21,289 nucleotides of DNA, from contig JBAXLO010000061.1 in the NCBI GenBank assembly GCA_037134755.1, positions 1 through 21,289 of the forward strand. Reading direction: 5' to 3'. The stretch comes from JBAXLO01 sp037134755. GTDB taxonomy: Bacteria > Bacteroidota > Bacteroidia > Bacteroidales > JACABE01. Below are positions 1 through 7,572 of the stretch, one piece after another (position 1 is the stretch's first letter; the number at the start of each line of letters is the position of its first letter). The position numbers were made by a program, and so were the translations under genes. Below the pieces are notes generated by a model, which made no database searches, was not told where the DNA came from, and saw only the letters and a list, made by a program, of their open reading frames with translations.

Positions 1-2
1 AG

Positions 3-125
3 TTGGAATGGCTTAAGCAAAGAACTAATCAGAACCACTTTGCATTGAAACAAAGGATCTATCAAGCGGGGCTTATAGCTGCCAGAAACGAACTTTTAAA
101 GTTATCAACATCTTCGGCGGCTTAA
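3..125 (+). CDS. 3' end of an unidentified gene (partial)
   Basis: An open frame runs from the window edge to a TAA at 123-125 and gives about 40 C-terminal residues. The peptide is basic and helix-like, with QRIYQAGLIAARNELLKL near the end. That stretch loosely resembles the last helix of S1/P1-type nucleases (a QAG.RLA..L pattern), but the match is too short to name the protein. The start and nearly all of the gene lie outside the window. The frame converges on the minus-strand transporter that ends at 191. Confidence 0.4.
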   Translation: MEWLKQRTNQNHFALKQRIYQAGLIAARNELLKLSTSSAA

Positions 126-162
126 GTGAAAATTTATTGATATTTTTGCGTAAGGTGAGTTA

Positions 163-197
163 TTAATTGTTAATTGTTAATTGTTAATTATTAATTG
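163..197. repeat. Heptamer tandem repeat (TTAATTG/TTAATTA) overlapping a stop codon
   Basis: Five consecutive 7-bp units: TTAATTG at 163, 170 and 177, TTAATTA at 184, and TTAATTG at 191. The last unit contains the stop codon of the peptide transporter (191-193, read on the minus strand). On the coding strand the array reads CAATTAA/TAATTAA. A 7-bp period is not a multiple of three, so TAA falls in all three frames within 21 bp. Similar units occur at 2803-2830 and 6110-6123, also on stop codons. Confidence 0.9.
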
Positions 198-1639
198 TTC
201 TTCGATTTTAAGATTAACTTATCATATAATAATAATAGTATAGCTGTGGCAACTCCTATGCCCGAAAAGACTACCCATATATTAGATGGATGATAAGTAT
301 TCCAAAGATAATTAGTGAGTTCGTGCTTATTCATGTGCAATGATAAAGCAGCTTTATTAATATAATCATTCTGAGTAAACTCTTTTGATATCTCAGGAAG
401 ATGAATCCCACGTGAAGCAATCTCAGTCTTTAACAAGGTAATCTTATCAGCCATATTAGTATAAACTCTCCCAGATAAGATTCCTGCAAAGAGATTTCCT
501 CCTGCAATAGGTAGATAATATAAGCCCATATACATAGCCACTTTATCTTTAGGTGCAATTCGTCCAATGTATTCTGATATCTTTGGGGAACTTGCCATCT
601 CACCGAAAGAGAAAATCATAATAGAGATAAAAAGAAACATGGAGTTCTGTGTTACAAACCAAAGTCCAACACCTATAGCGCTAATAAATATACCTCCAAT
701 CATAGCGTTTAAAGGTTTAAACTTCATCACGAAAGTAGATACTATAATCTGAAAGGCAATAATATAAAAAGCATCTATATTAATTAACATTTCAGGCTCG
801 ATGATGCCTGCACTTGTTCCTATTTTAGAAGCCAGGAAAGGGGAGAAGCTCGCAATTGCTTTATAAACTATAGAAGTATCAACCCATTGTTCGATAAAGT
901 TAGGGAGCGTAAAGAATAGTTGGAAATACATGGTCCAGAAGCCTACGAGAATTATCATAAAGATAAGGAACTTATAGTCTTTCATCACCGAAAAGATATT
1001 CTTAAAGATATTACCTATAATTACATTTAGTTTTTCTTCATTCTTTTCTCTATACGGTTCTTTAAAGAAAAATAATAATATTAATAGATTAACTCCTATG
1101 ATTATAGAAGACGTAACAAACACATAATACCAGTGGAAACCTCTTAGTTTGGAAGCAAAGATGGGGCCAATAAATGCACCAATATTAACTATCATGTAAT
1201 ATATACCAAAGCCTACCGAGGAGTTGCTTTCATTGGTAGTTTTAGCAACTGTTGCTGTTATTACGGGTTTAAAAAGCGCCGCACCAACTGCAACAAACAG
1301 AAATGCCAGGAATACCATAAGATAGCTGCTCATTAAACCCATTAAAAGATACCCTGCAATTAATATTGAATAAGCTATAAGTAACACACGTTTGTAGCCA
1401 AACTTATCAGCAATTGCGCCTGTTAATATGGGTAGGAAATAGAGTATTGCAGTAACAATACCCATTATTTTACTCTTTTGTATCTGTGTAAAGCCTAATG
1501 CACCTGTTTCCTGAGAGCCTGTAAGGTAGATTGCCAACACAGCAAATACACCATAGTATGCCCAGCGCTCAAATAATTCCATTGTATTGGCAATCCAATA
1601 CGGTCGTGTGAAGGTTTTTAATACTTTTGTTAGTTTCAT
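191..1639 (-). CDS. POT/PTR2-family proton-coupled oligopeptide transporter
   Basis: A 482-residue polytopic membrane protein of the major facilitator superfamily, predicted to import di- and tripeptides with protons across the inner membrane. The POT fingerprint ExxERxxYY is present as E21, E24, R25, Y28 and Y29 in the first helix. The family's second signature region is seen around residues 124-160 (FKPVITATV, then GFGIYYMIVNIGAFIGP). Length and about twelve hydrophobic segments fit the family. Residues 405-440 form a longer hydrophilic stretch before the last helices. The gene reads away from the helix-hairpin-helix gene, with a 124-bp gap; no convincing promoter was identified there. Its stop codon lies inside a heptamer repeat. 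Family assignment is firm; the exact peptide substrate cannot be read from sequence. Confidence 0.92.
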   Translation of the reverse strand: MKLTKVLKTFTRPYWIANTMELFERWAYYGVFAVLAIYLTGSQETGALGFTQIQKSKIMGIVTAILYFLPILTGAIADKFGYKRVLLIAYSILIAGYLLMGLMSSYLMVFLAFLFVAVGAALFKPVITATVAKTTNESNSSVGFGIYYMIVNIGAFIGPIFASKLRGFHWYYVFVTSSIIIGVNLLILLFFFKEPYREKNEEKLNVIIGNIFKNIFSVMKDYKFLIFMIILVGFWTMYFQLFFTLPNFIEQWVDTSIVYKAIASFSPFLASKIGTSAGIIEPEMLINIDAFYIIAFQIIVSTFVMKFKPLNAMIGGIFISAIGVGLWFVTQNSMFLFISIMIFSFGEMASSPKISEYIGRIAPKDKVAMYMGLYYLPIAGGNLFAGILSGRVYTNMADKITLLKTEIASRGIHLPEISKEFTQNDYINKAALSLHMNKHELTNYLWNTYHPSNIWVVFSGIGVATAILLLLYDKLILKSKNN

Positions 1640-1763
1640 GCTTGCGCAGATTGATTGTCATTTTAAATCTATTGCAATGATAAGGAGATTTTGGCAAATA
1701 GGGTAATTAATTAAGCTTTTTTATAATTATATTAAGATGATGCAATGTATAGTAGTCTTAATT

Positions 1764-2702
1764 TTAATCTACAGTCAGATATGGTGCAATCTTTTGATAG
1801 AAGTCATCATAAATAAGAGGAGCCTTTTTAATATCTTTTATCTGTTTATAATCACCATTCTTTAAACGATAAGTTACAATTGATTTAGCAAGATAATAAT
1901 CAAAGTAAGGATGCTTTTTTAAGTCTTGAATAGTAGCTTTGTTAATATTAATTCTTTTTAAACCCGTTGTATCAATAATAATTGAAGCCTTTATTTCATT
2001 GTATTTTATGCTATCCAAACCGAATACTTCCATCAATTGTTCTTTCTTAATATAACCTCCAAGTCTTTCGCCATACTTAAATATTCTTCTGGCATAAGAA
2101 GGACCAATTCCTTTTACTTCGTCTAAATCAAAAGTATCACACTTATTAATAGATACAGTATAGAGTGGTTTGATAATCTTATCATAAGTTTTGGTGTGAT
2201 TTATTGAATCATATTTATTTGGAATAGTAATATAAGGCTCTAATACATCATACTCAGCATCTGTGATGCTATACATTTTCTTAAAGTCTTCTTTCTTATA
2301 ATACTTTCCTCCTTTAGCAAGATAGTTTTTGATTACTTTAATTTGATAATTAGATAATCCAAGCTCAAGCCACTTCTCATCAGTCATTGTGTTGGGATTA
2401 AAAGGAAAGGGATTTAGTTTGCTTTCTGCAAATGACTTATCAGGATTATTATAATCAAATTCATTATCCTTATACTTGTTTTTATTAGAAGCATTTATAG
2501 AATCAATCTGCTTTTGAAACGCTGCAACTTCATTCTTAAAGATAGAATAATCAACAGGCTTGTTCTTAATTAAAGGAAAGATAAACAACCTTGCAGCAAT
2601 ACACAGAAATATAACAGTAACAAGAACGATTATAAATATACGTTCAGTTTTAGAATACGATAAATAATCCTCGTAAAAAGGACTATTACGCTTAAGTTTC
2701 AA
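1764..2702 (-). CDS. Membrane-anchored helix-hairpin-helix protein, ComEA-like
   Basis: A 312-residue protein with a basic N-terminus and one membrane segment (about residues 21-45), then a polar linker (about 46-95) and three consecutive HhH-type segments. Segment one is about 97-161 (FNPNTMTDEKWLELGLS and a KGGKY turn). Segment two is about 185-230, with the hairpin KGIGPSYARRIFKYGERLGG. Segment three is about 251-310 (ININKATIQDLKKHPYFDYYLAKSI). HhH modules bind DNA backbone non-specifically, and ComEA proteins are the DNA receptors of natural transformation. This multi-HhH form with an N-terminal anchor is common in Bacteroidota, where a competence role is mostly unproven. No other competence gene is nearby. 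The domain call is strong; the role in DNA uptake is inference. Confidence 0.85.
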   Translation of the reverse strand: MKLKRNSPFYEDYLSYSKTERIFIIVLVTVIFLCIAARLFIFPLIKNKPVDYSIFKNEVAAFQKQIDSINASNKNKYKDNEFDYNNPDKSFAESKLNPFPFNPNTMTDEKWLELGLSNYQIKVIKNYLAKGGKYYKKEDFKKMYSITDAEYDVLEPYITIPNKYDSINHTKTYDKIIKPLYTVSINKCDTFDLDEVKGIGPSYARRIFKYGERLGGYIKKEQLMEVFGLDSIKYNEIKASIIIDTTGLKRININKATIQDLKKHPYFDYYLAKSIVTYRLKNGDYKQIKDIKKAPLIYDDFYQKIAPYLTVD

Positions 2703-2745
2703 TGTTTGTTTTCATAAAGGAAAGTTATTTTAAGACCCCACCTAA

Positions 2746-2764
2746 CCTCCCCTAAAAGGGGAGG
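2746..2764. repeat. Perfect 19-nt palindrome, REP-like intergenic element
   Basis: CCTCCCCT and AGGGGAGG form 8-bp perfect arms around AAA. The element is GC-rich inside very AT-rich surroundings, between the HhH gene and the permease. The motif, with the preceding CCCCACCTAA, resembles short dispersed palindromes I recall from many Bacteroidota genomes. There is no T-tract on either side, so it is not a classical terminator. Confidence 0.75.
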
Positions 2765-2802
2765 AATTAAGTTGGAATTATTATTATTTGTGTTTTGAAT
2801 TA

Positions 2803-2830
2803 TTAATTATTAATTGTTAATTATTAATTA
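2803..2830. repeat. Heptamer tandem repeat overlapping the permease stop codon
   Basis: Four 7-bp units in a row: TTAATTA (2803), TTAATTG (2810), TTAATTA (2817), TTAATTA (2824). The last unit includes the TAA stop of the permease (2828-2830, minus strand). Same unit and same placement as the array at 163-197. Confidence 0.88.
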
Positions 2831-4309
2831 TTTATTCAGTTTGCTTTTCTTTATTCCATAAGCGAAATAAATAATTAATCCGATCACCATCCAGGCACCT
2901 AGCCTCATCCAATTTTCTTTGCCTAAGCCAAATATCATAAGGCCACAAGCGAATATCCCAAGTATTGGAACAACAGGGACCCAAGGTGTGCGGAATTGTC
3001 GGGGAGTATCCGGATGTGTTTTTCTCATTATTATAATACCTGCACATACTAGTATGAAAGCGAATAGGGTGCCAATACTTGTCATGTCGCCAACTATTTC
3101 GCCCGGTACAAATGATGCAAACAATCCAACAAATATAAAGAATAGGTAGTTAGATTTGTAAGGGGTTCTGAATTTCTTATGAACTTTGGAGAATATTGGA
3201 GGTACTAATCCATCTTTACTCATTGAATAGAACACTCTTGACTGTCCATAAAGCATCACAAGTATTACGGATGAGAATCCTGCTAATATAGCAACGGTTA
3301 CTAACTTTGCTAACCATCCAAACCCAGTCATATAATGCTGAATTGCAAATGTAACCGAAGCTTCTTTGCCAGCTGTCCTGAAGTCATCTACACTTGCCAC
3401 ACCGGTAAGAACATAAGCAAACAAGATATATAAGACGGTACATATAGCCAACGAGCCTAAGATACCTATAGGCATTGTCTTCTTAGGGGTCTTCGTCTCC
3501 TGAGCAGCAGTAGAAACAGCATCAAAGCCAATAAAGGCAAAGAAAACATAACCGGCAGCTCCTATGATACCCATTAAGCCTCCAAAATGTTTTGTTACAC
3601 CCTGATCATCTGTTATTAATTGAGCTGGTGGAATAAATGGATGATGATTTGAAGACTTCATAAAAGACCAACCAAAGATAATAAATAAAATAACGATAGC
3701 TACCTTTGTAATTACCACTATTGCATTTACAAACGATGATTCTTTTACGCCTCTTATCAAAAGTAAAGTTAATAAAAATACTATAAATAATGCAGGTATG
3801 TTTATGATTCCATGAGCTGTAACATTTCCTGCGGCATCCTTCAGCACATTAAATGGCGAATGCGACAGCTCCCAGGGTATTCTTAAGTCAACATAAGCTA
3901 AAAGTTTGTTCAAATATTCGCTCCATGCAATACTAACTGTTGCAGCACCTAAGGCATATTCCAACACTAAATCCCAACCTATTATCCATGCCATCAATTC
4001 GCCCATTGTTGCGTAAGAGTAGGTGTATGCGCTACCTGCAATTGGTATCATTGAGGCAAATTCTGCATAGCATAAGCCTGCTAATGCACAGCCGATTGCT
4101 GCTAATACGAAGCCATAAGTCACAGATGGACCTGCGTTGTATGCTGCTGCTGCTGCGGTTCTTACAAATAAACCTGCACCTATTATTGCCCCGATTCCCA
4201 TTGCTATCAAGTGCAATGCTGTCAAAGATTTCTTTAAACCATGCTCCGTATCTTTCGATTCGGTCATCAATCCGCTAAGCGATTTAGTTCTGAATAATTT
4301 GTTAGCCAT
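2828..4309 (-). CDS. APC-superfamily amino acid permease (CAT/YfnA-like)
   Basis: A 493-residue inner-membrane transporter. The N-terminal motif GAIIGAGLF at residues 40-48 is the unwound first helix that binds substrate in APC transporters. It is followed by a cluster of alanines (52-56) and the conserved segment YAEFASMIPIAGSAYTYSYATMGE at about 81-104. The pattern FFAFIGFDAVSTAAQETKTPKKTMPIGI (about 255-283) is typical of the cationic amino acid transporter branch. About twelve to thirteen membrane segments are visible, with a periplasmic insert around 143-165. It is predicted to take up amino acids with protons; the substrate is not determinable here. The ATG at 4309 agrees with the usual N-terminus of the family and with a promoter-like motif 40-70 bp upstream. 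It stands alone, with the long repeat-bearing gap upstream. Confidence 0.92.
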   Translation of the reverse strand: MANKLFRTKSLSGLMTESKDTEHGLKKSLTALHLIAMGIGAIIGAGLFVRTAAAAAYNAGPSVTYGFVLAAIGCALAGLCYAEFASMIPIAGSAYTYSYATMGELMAWIIGWDLVLEYALGAATVSIAWSEYLNKLLAYVDLRIPWELSHSPFNVLKDAAGNVTAHGIINIPALFIVFLLTLLLIRGVKESSFVNAIVVITKVAIVILFIIFGWSFMKSSNHHPFIPPAQLITDDQGVTKHFGGLMGIIGAAGYVFFAFIGFDAVSTAAQETKTPKKTMPIGILGSLAICTVLYILFAYVLTGVASVDDFRTAGKEASVTFAIQHYMTGFGWLAKLVTVAILAGFSSVILVMLYGQSRVFYSMSKDGLVPPIFSKVHKKFRTPYKSNYLFFIFVGLFASFVPGEIVGDMTSIGTLFAFILVCAGIIIMRKTHPDTPRQFRTPWVPVVPILGIFACGLMIFGLGKENWMRLGAWMVIGLIIYFAYGIKKSKLNK

Positions 4310-4348
4310 AGTTATTATGTATTTAGTTTTGCTATTTAAAATTCTTTA

Positions 4349-4382
4349 CAATATTAAGAAAAAAATGAATGACATCTACAAA
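4349..4382 (-). promoter_or_regulatory. Candidate promoter of the APC permease
   Basis: On the minus strand, TTTG (4379-4382) is followed after 22 bp by TAATATTG (4349-4356). This matches the Bacteroidota -33/-7 pattern TTTG / TAnnTTTG with one mismatch and a slightly long spacer. It lies about 40 bp before the permease ATG. Confidence 0.4.
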
Positions 4383-4630
4383 ATTATAATTAAAATTATT
4401 AATAGTTTAATTGTTGTTGATTAGGAGAGAGTAGGGGTTTTGCTTTTTAGCTTTTTATTTGTTTAGGTAAGAAGTTTAATTAGTGTGATTTGTATAGCAT
4501 GTGTGTTGATAATTTGTAAGATATTTAAGATTTGTTTTAATAAATGTTGATTTTCGTTTTATTTAATTCAATTATAGTTCAAATAATTTGTAGAACATTC
4601 TAAATTGTAAATTTGAGATCTTATATAATT

Positions 4631-4839
4631 CAATAATTGTTTGTATTGATACTGTATTTTATTTGTATGTTGTTATATTTGTTTTGTTTGATAACTTATT
4701 TTATTTAAATGCTTGCTTATTGTTTTATTTGATTATTTAATTTATTGGCTTGCTAACTTATTTTATTCATTTGATAGCTTTGTAAATGCTTATGATTGAA
4801 TAATTAATACGCTTGATTAAATAATTGTTTCGTTTGATT
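4631..4839 (-). repeat. Left (inverted) arm of a mirrored 21-bp repeat array, ten units
   Basis: Counting leftwards from the centre, units start at 4819, 4798, 4777, 4756, 4735, 4715, 4694, 4673, 4652 and 4631. Each is 21 bp except the one at 4715 (20 bp). Each is a degenerate reverse complement of the right-arm unit and mostly ends in TTTGATT or a close variant. Examples are the units at 4819 (…TTTCGTTTGATT), 4756 (ACTTATTTTATTCATTTGATA) with one base trimmed at its left end compared by eye, and 4735 (…TAATTTATTGG…). Units at 4694 and 4652 are the weakest. Further left the pattern fades. Confidence 0.75.
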
Positions 4840-4849
4840 AAAATCAAAC
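4832..4849. repeat. Central palindrome of the mirrored array
   Basis: GTTTGATTAAAATCAAAC: two 8-bp perfect arms with a 2-bp centre (4840-4841). It is the junction where the repeat unit switches orientation, and each arm is the end of a repeat unit. It defines the dyad of the whole structure of about 420 bp. Confidence 0.9.
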
Positions 4850-5050
4850 CAATAAATTATGCAATCAAACCAATAAATGATACAATCAAACGGATAAATG
4901 ATGTAAACAAACGGATAAATTATCCAATCAAACGAATAAATTATGCAAGCAAATGGATAAATTATACAATCAAACGTTTAAAAACATAAGCTTTTAAATA
5001 AATTAAGTAATCACTCAAATAAATTATTTAAGCAAACGAATAAAATATGC
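4842..5050 (+). repeat. Right (direct) arm of a mirrored 21-bp repeat array, ten units
   Basis: Units start at 4842, 4863, 4884, 4905, 4926, 4947, 4968, 4988, 5009 and 5030. All are 21 bp except the one at 4968 (20 bp). The core consensus is AATCAAACGRATAAATTA followed by three variable bases. The first six units are strongly conserved; those at 4988 and 5009 are degenerate, and the tenth (AAGCAAACGAATAAAATA…) is again clear. A 21-bp period equals two turns of B-DNA, so the AAA and AAATT tracts recur on the same helix face. Stops interrupt most frames. Confidence 0.9.
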
Positions 5051-5322
5051 ATTTATATGCAATCTCAACGTATCCATTTCCCAAATTATTAAAATAAATA
5101 TCGTAATTTAGTTCTTTTTATAGAATCATAATGATTTAATGATGTCAACATAAGTCTAAATCTTATTAATTTAAGATAAGATGAAGTAAAAGTTAGGATA
5201 AATGACGTAACATTCTGTAAAGTAGATGTAATGTGTTGATTATATAAGGTGGTTACTTATGAGATGGCAGTAGTATTATAAATAACTTAAGTTGAGAGAT
5301 TCTTAATCAGAATTAAGATTTT

Positions 5323-5362
5323 AAAAAGAAAAAACCTAATCTCGTATAATACGGTATTAGGT
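5323..5362 (-). terminator. Intrinsic terminator of the phosphatase-PLP-methyltransferase operon
   Basis: On the minus strand the arms ACCTAAT (5356-5362) and ATTAGGT (5334-5340) enclose a second perfect stem, CGTAT-A-ATACG (5343-5353). A run of T interrupted by a single C follows (5323-5334 on the plus strand is A-rich). It lies 23 bp past the methyltransferase stop. Confidence 0.85.
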
Positions 5363-5385
5363 ATAAAAACAGACTCTTATATAGC

Positions 5386-6102
5386 TTATTTGTAGAGCAA
5401 AAATACGGTAGCTCTTTTATTAATATCAGGGATGCTTTTCTTCCATTGTGCGATAGATTTAGTTTTGATATATTCGCTATCCATCGAAACATCAGTGGCA
5501 ATGCACAGCATCGTTTCGTTGCGGCAGGTGCTCAATATGCTTTCTATCATTTGATTATTTCTATATGGGGTCTCAATAAAAAGCTGCGTTTCATTCTTTT
5601 GATAGATTGTCTTTTCAATCTCTTTGATCTTATCTACACGGAACTTCTTATCCACAGGTAAATACCCTAAAAAACTAAACTGTTGCCCGTTGAAACCCGA
5701 AGCCATCAAAGCCATGAAAATAGACGAAGGTCCAACCAAAGGAATCACATTTATATTATTGCTTTGCGCGATTTTAACAATGGCAGCTCCCGGATCGGCA
5801 ATGCACGGCACACCTGCTTCGGACAATAAACCAATATGTTTGCCCTCTTTTATAGCATCTAAATACGAACTTATTTCATGATCTTTTGAATGTTCATTCA
5901 ATACATAAAAAGTAAGCTCATCAATGGGTTTAATGAGCCCTGCCTTCTTCAGGAAGCGTCTGGCAGTTCTTACTTCTTCAACAATATAGATGTCAATTTT
6001 ATTTATGATAGATTGATTGTAAGTTGGTATCACCTTTTCTATAGCACCTTCGCCAATAGTAGCCGGTATCAGATACAAATTTCCTTTTAGTTTTGAATTC
6101 AT
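5386..6102 (-). CDS. RsmI-like SAM-dependent methyltransferase (tetrapyrrole methylase fold), short form
   Basis: A 238-residue cytoplasmic protein of the tetrapyrrole methylase superfamily, closest by motif to RsmI (YraL), which 2'-O-methylates C1402 of 16S rRNA. Visible landmarks are LYLIPATIGEGA at 9-20 in place of the RsmI LVATPIGNL, VEEVRTARRFLKKAG at 41-55 (RsmI AEDTRxT), GLLSEAGVPCIADPG at 91-105 (the SAM-binding region), LVGPSS at 122-127 (PGPSA), FLGYLP at 144-149 and ETPYR at 177-181. It is shorter than RsmI (about 280 residues), lacking the C-terminal extension and deviating in the first motif. It may therefore be the RsmI paralogue that many Bacteroidota carry, whose target is not known to me. 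It is the last gene of a three-gene operon, 18 bp after the PLP enzyme, and is followed by a terminator. Confidence 0.85.
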   Translation of the reverse strand: MNSKLKGNLYLIPATIGEGAIEKVIPTYNQSIINKIDIYIVEEVRTARRFLKKAGLIKPIDELTFYVLNEHSKDHEISSYLDAIKEGKHIGLLSEAGVPCIADPGAAIVKIAQSNNINVIPLVGPSSIFMALMASGFNGQQFSFLGYLPVDKKFRVDKIKEIEKTIYQKNETQLFIETPYRNNQMIESILSTCRNETMLCIATDVSMDSEYIKTKSIAQWKKSIPDINKRATVFLLYK

Positions 6103-6109
6103 TTGATTT

Positions 6110-6123
6110 TTAATTATTAATCA
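6110..6123. repeat. Short heptamer pair overlapping a stop codon
   Basis: TTAATTA (6110) is followed by TTAATCA (6117). The second unit contains the TGA stop of the PLP enzyme (6121-6123, minus strand). It is a two-unit version of the heptamer arrays at 163-197 and 2803-2830. Confidence 0.6.
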
Positions 6124-7077
6124 ATTCGATTTAATCCATGGGAGTTCGTCCAAATCAACATTTCCTCCCGAAAGGATTATCCCAATCTTTGTGTTATGAT
6201 GTTCAAATTTATTTTCTAATAAAGCTGCAACCGTCACAGCAGAAGAAGTTTCGATAATAATCTTCATGCTTTCCCAAACCAATCGCATTGCATTCACAAT
6301 CGACTCCTCGCTAACGGTTACTATCTGATGAACATGCTTCTGGATAATAGGGTAGGTGAGCGTTCCCAAAGAAGTACGCAAGCCATCAGCAATAGTATCA
6401 GGATTAATAGAAGGAATAAATTTCTTTTGCATAAAGGATTGATACGCATCATCAGCTTGTTCAGGTTCGGCTGCTATAACTTTAGTTTTTGGTGAGAAAT
6501 AATGAGTTGATAAAGCAGTGCCACTCAACAAACCACCACCACCTACAGGAGCCATAATTATATCTAAATCATTAATATCCTCAATTAACTCTTTGGCAGC
6601 AGTAGCTTGCCCCCAAATAATATTATAGTTGTTGTACGGATGAATTTCGATGGCATTTGTTACCTCAATCACCTTATGCAGTGTAGTTTCTCTAGCTTCC
6701 AATGTAGGAATGCAAAACGTAATAATCCCACCATAAGACCTTACAGCATCAATCTTAACCTTAGAAGAATTGTCAGGCATCACAATATGCGCCTTAATGC
6801 CTCTCAAAGAAGCAGCTCTAGCCAAAGCCGCCGCATGATTGCCTGATGAATGCGTTGCTACACCTCTGTTTAACTCACTGTCGTGTAATAAGAACACAGC
6901 ATTAACAGCACCTCTCGATTTAAAAGCACCTGCCTTCTGAAAGTTCTCACATTTAAAATAGATATCAGCACCAAGAATAGTATTGATTCTTTGAGAAGTA
7001 AGAACAGGGGTTCGGTTAATATAAGGTTTGATCCTTAAAGCATTTTCTATAATAATGTTGGCATCAGGTAGCATCAT
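6121..7077 (-). CDS. PLP-dependent threonine dehydratase / serine racemase family enzyme
   Basis: A 318-residue fold-type II PLP enzyme. The Schiff-base lysine is K53 in QKAGAFKSRGA. SSGNH (77-81) binds the substrate carboxylate. The tetraglycine loop GGGG (179-182) holds the cofactor phosphate, and SGGN near residue 303 closes the site. No C-terminal ACT regulatory domain is present, and the length matches catabolic threonine dehydratase or serine racemase (about 320-330 residues) rather than IlvA (about 400-500). Predicted reactions are threonine to 2-oxobutanoate plus ammonia, or serine dehydration or racemization; sequence alone does not separate these. The start is fixed by the ATGA overlap with the phosphatase stop, and a second ATG follows immediately (MM). 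Translational coupling to the phosphatase is likely. Confidence 0.88.
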   Translation of the reverse strand: MMLPDANIIIENALRIKPYINRTPVLTSQRINTILGADIYFKCENFQKAGAFKSRGAVNAVFLLHDSELNRGVATHSSGNHAAALARAASLRGIKAHIVMPDNSSKVKIDAVRSYGGIITFCIPTLEARETTLHKVIEVTNAIEIHPYNNYNIIWGQATAAKELIEDINDLDIIMAPVGGGGLLSGTALSTHYFSPKTKVIAAEPEQADDAYQSFMQKKFIPSINPDTIADGLRTSLGTLTYPIIQKHVHQIVTVSEESIVNAMRLVWESMKIIIETSSAVTVAALLENKFEHHNTKIGIILSGGNVDLDELPWIKSN

Positions 7078-7538
7078 TTCATTTTGCTTAATGACTCAAT
7101 TATTTTATCGCAAGCTAAGTCTAACATTTTATAAACGTTTTCAAAACCATCATCACCACCATAATATGGGTCAGGCACTGCAACATCTTTGCCTTTGTAA
7201 ACCAAATTCATAATGTAATCAACTTTAGCATCATCTTCTTTATTACGAGCGAAATCTAAAGCATTACGATAGTTATTGTTGTCCATCACGTAAATCTTAT
7301 CAAACTCATCATAATCCCTGGTGCTAAACAAACGTGCCCTGTAATCAGAGATATTCATACCATGATCTCTCATAGTTTTAATGGCTCTCCTGTCAGGAGT
7401 TTCATTAAGATGATAAGGTTCAAAACCAGCAGAATCAACAACGCAGTCGATGTGTGTTTTCTTTAGTTTATTTATTAGAATCCCTTCGGCCATCGGCGAA
7501 CGACAAATGTTGCCATGACAAAGTATAAGTATTTTCAT
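7074..7538 (-). CDS. Low-molecular-weight protein tyrosine phosphatase
   Basis: A 154-residue cytoplasmic phosphatase with the N-terminal P-loop CHGNICRS (C7 nucleophile, R13 phosphate binding) and the general-acid loop with D123 in VPDPYYGGDDGF. Length and motif spacing are typical of arsenate-reductase-like LMW-PTPs; the DPYYGG loop points to tyrosine phosphatase rather than arsenate reductase. It is the first gene of the operon, preceded by a good promoter at 7573-7603, and overlaps the PLP enzyme by four bases. In other bacteria LMW-PTPs dephosphorylate tyrosine kinases of exopolysaccharide export. Here no kinase is adjacent, though a glycosyltransferase is transcribed divergently from the same intergenic region. 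Confidence 0.93.
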   Translation of the reverse strand: MKILILCHGNICRSPMAEGILINKLKKTHIDCVVDSAGFEPYHLNETPDRRAIKTMRDHGMNISDYRARLFSTRDYDEFDKIYVMDNNNYRNALDFARNKEDDAKVDYIMNLVYKGKDVAVPDPYYGGDDGFENVYKMLDLACDKIIESLSKMK

Positions 7539-7572
7539 TATTTAATATTCATTAATATTGTTAATAGAATCT

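Larger units (their letters stand above)
4310..5385. other. 1.08-kb gene-free region
   Basis: No credible coding frame was found on either strand; frames are short, lack good starts, or lie inside repeats. Contents from left to right: the permease promoter; about 250 bp of T- and G-rich unstructured DNA; the mirrored 21-bp array (4631-5050); about 250 bp of AT-rich DNA with no recognised feature; a small dyad TCTTAAT / ATTAAGA (5301-5318); and the terminator of the methyltransferase operon. The permease promoter fires away from the array and the operon terminates before it, so the array appears to sit in an untranscribed gap. Confidence 0.8.

Noticed and set aside
3940..4424. Plus-strand frames opposite the permease N-terminus
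   Set aside because: They are antisense shadows of a clear APC permease, with biased low-complexity composition.
4842..4967. Chromosomal replication origin with DnaA boxes
   Set aside because: One TTATCCAAT is two mismatches from TTATCCACA and no other good box is seen; dnaA, dnaN or similar neighbours are absent. An origin-like role cannot be claimed.
4842..5050. CRISPR-like array or an encoded heptapeptide repeat protein
   Set aside because: There are no unique spacers between units, so it is not CRISPR. One minus-strand frame is open through part of the array only because 21 is a multiple of three; it has no start codon and hits stops on the outer side.
5313..5501. 62-codon minus-strand frame overlapping the methyltransferase end
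   Set aside because: It overlaps the well-supported methyltransferase in another frame and includes the terminator sequence in its 3' part.
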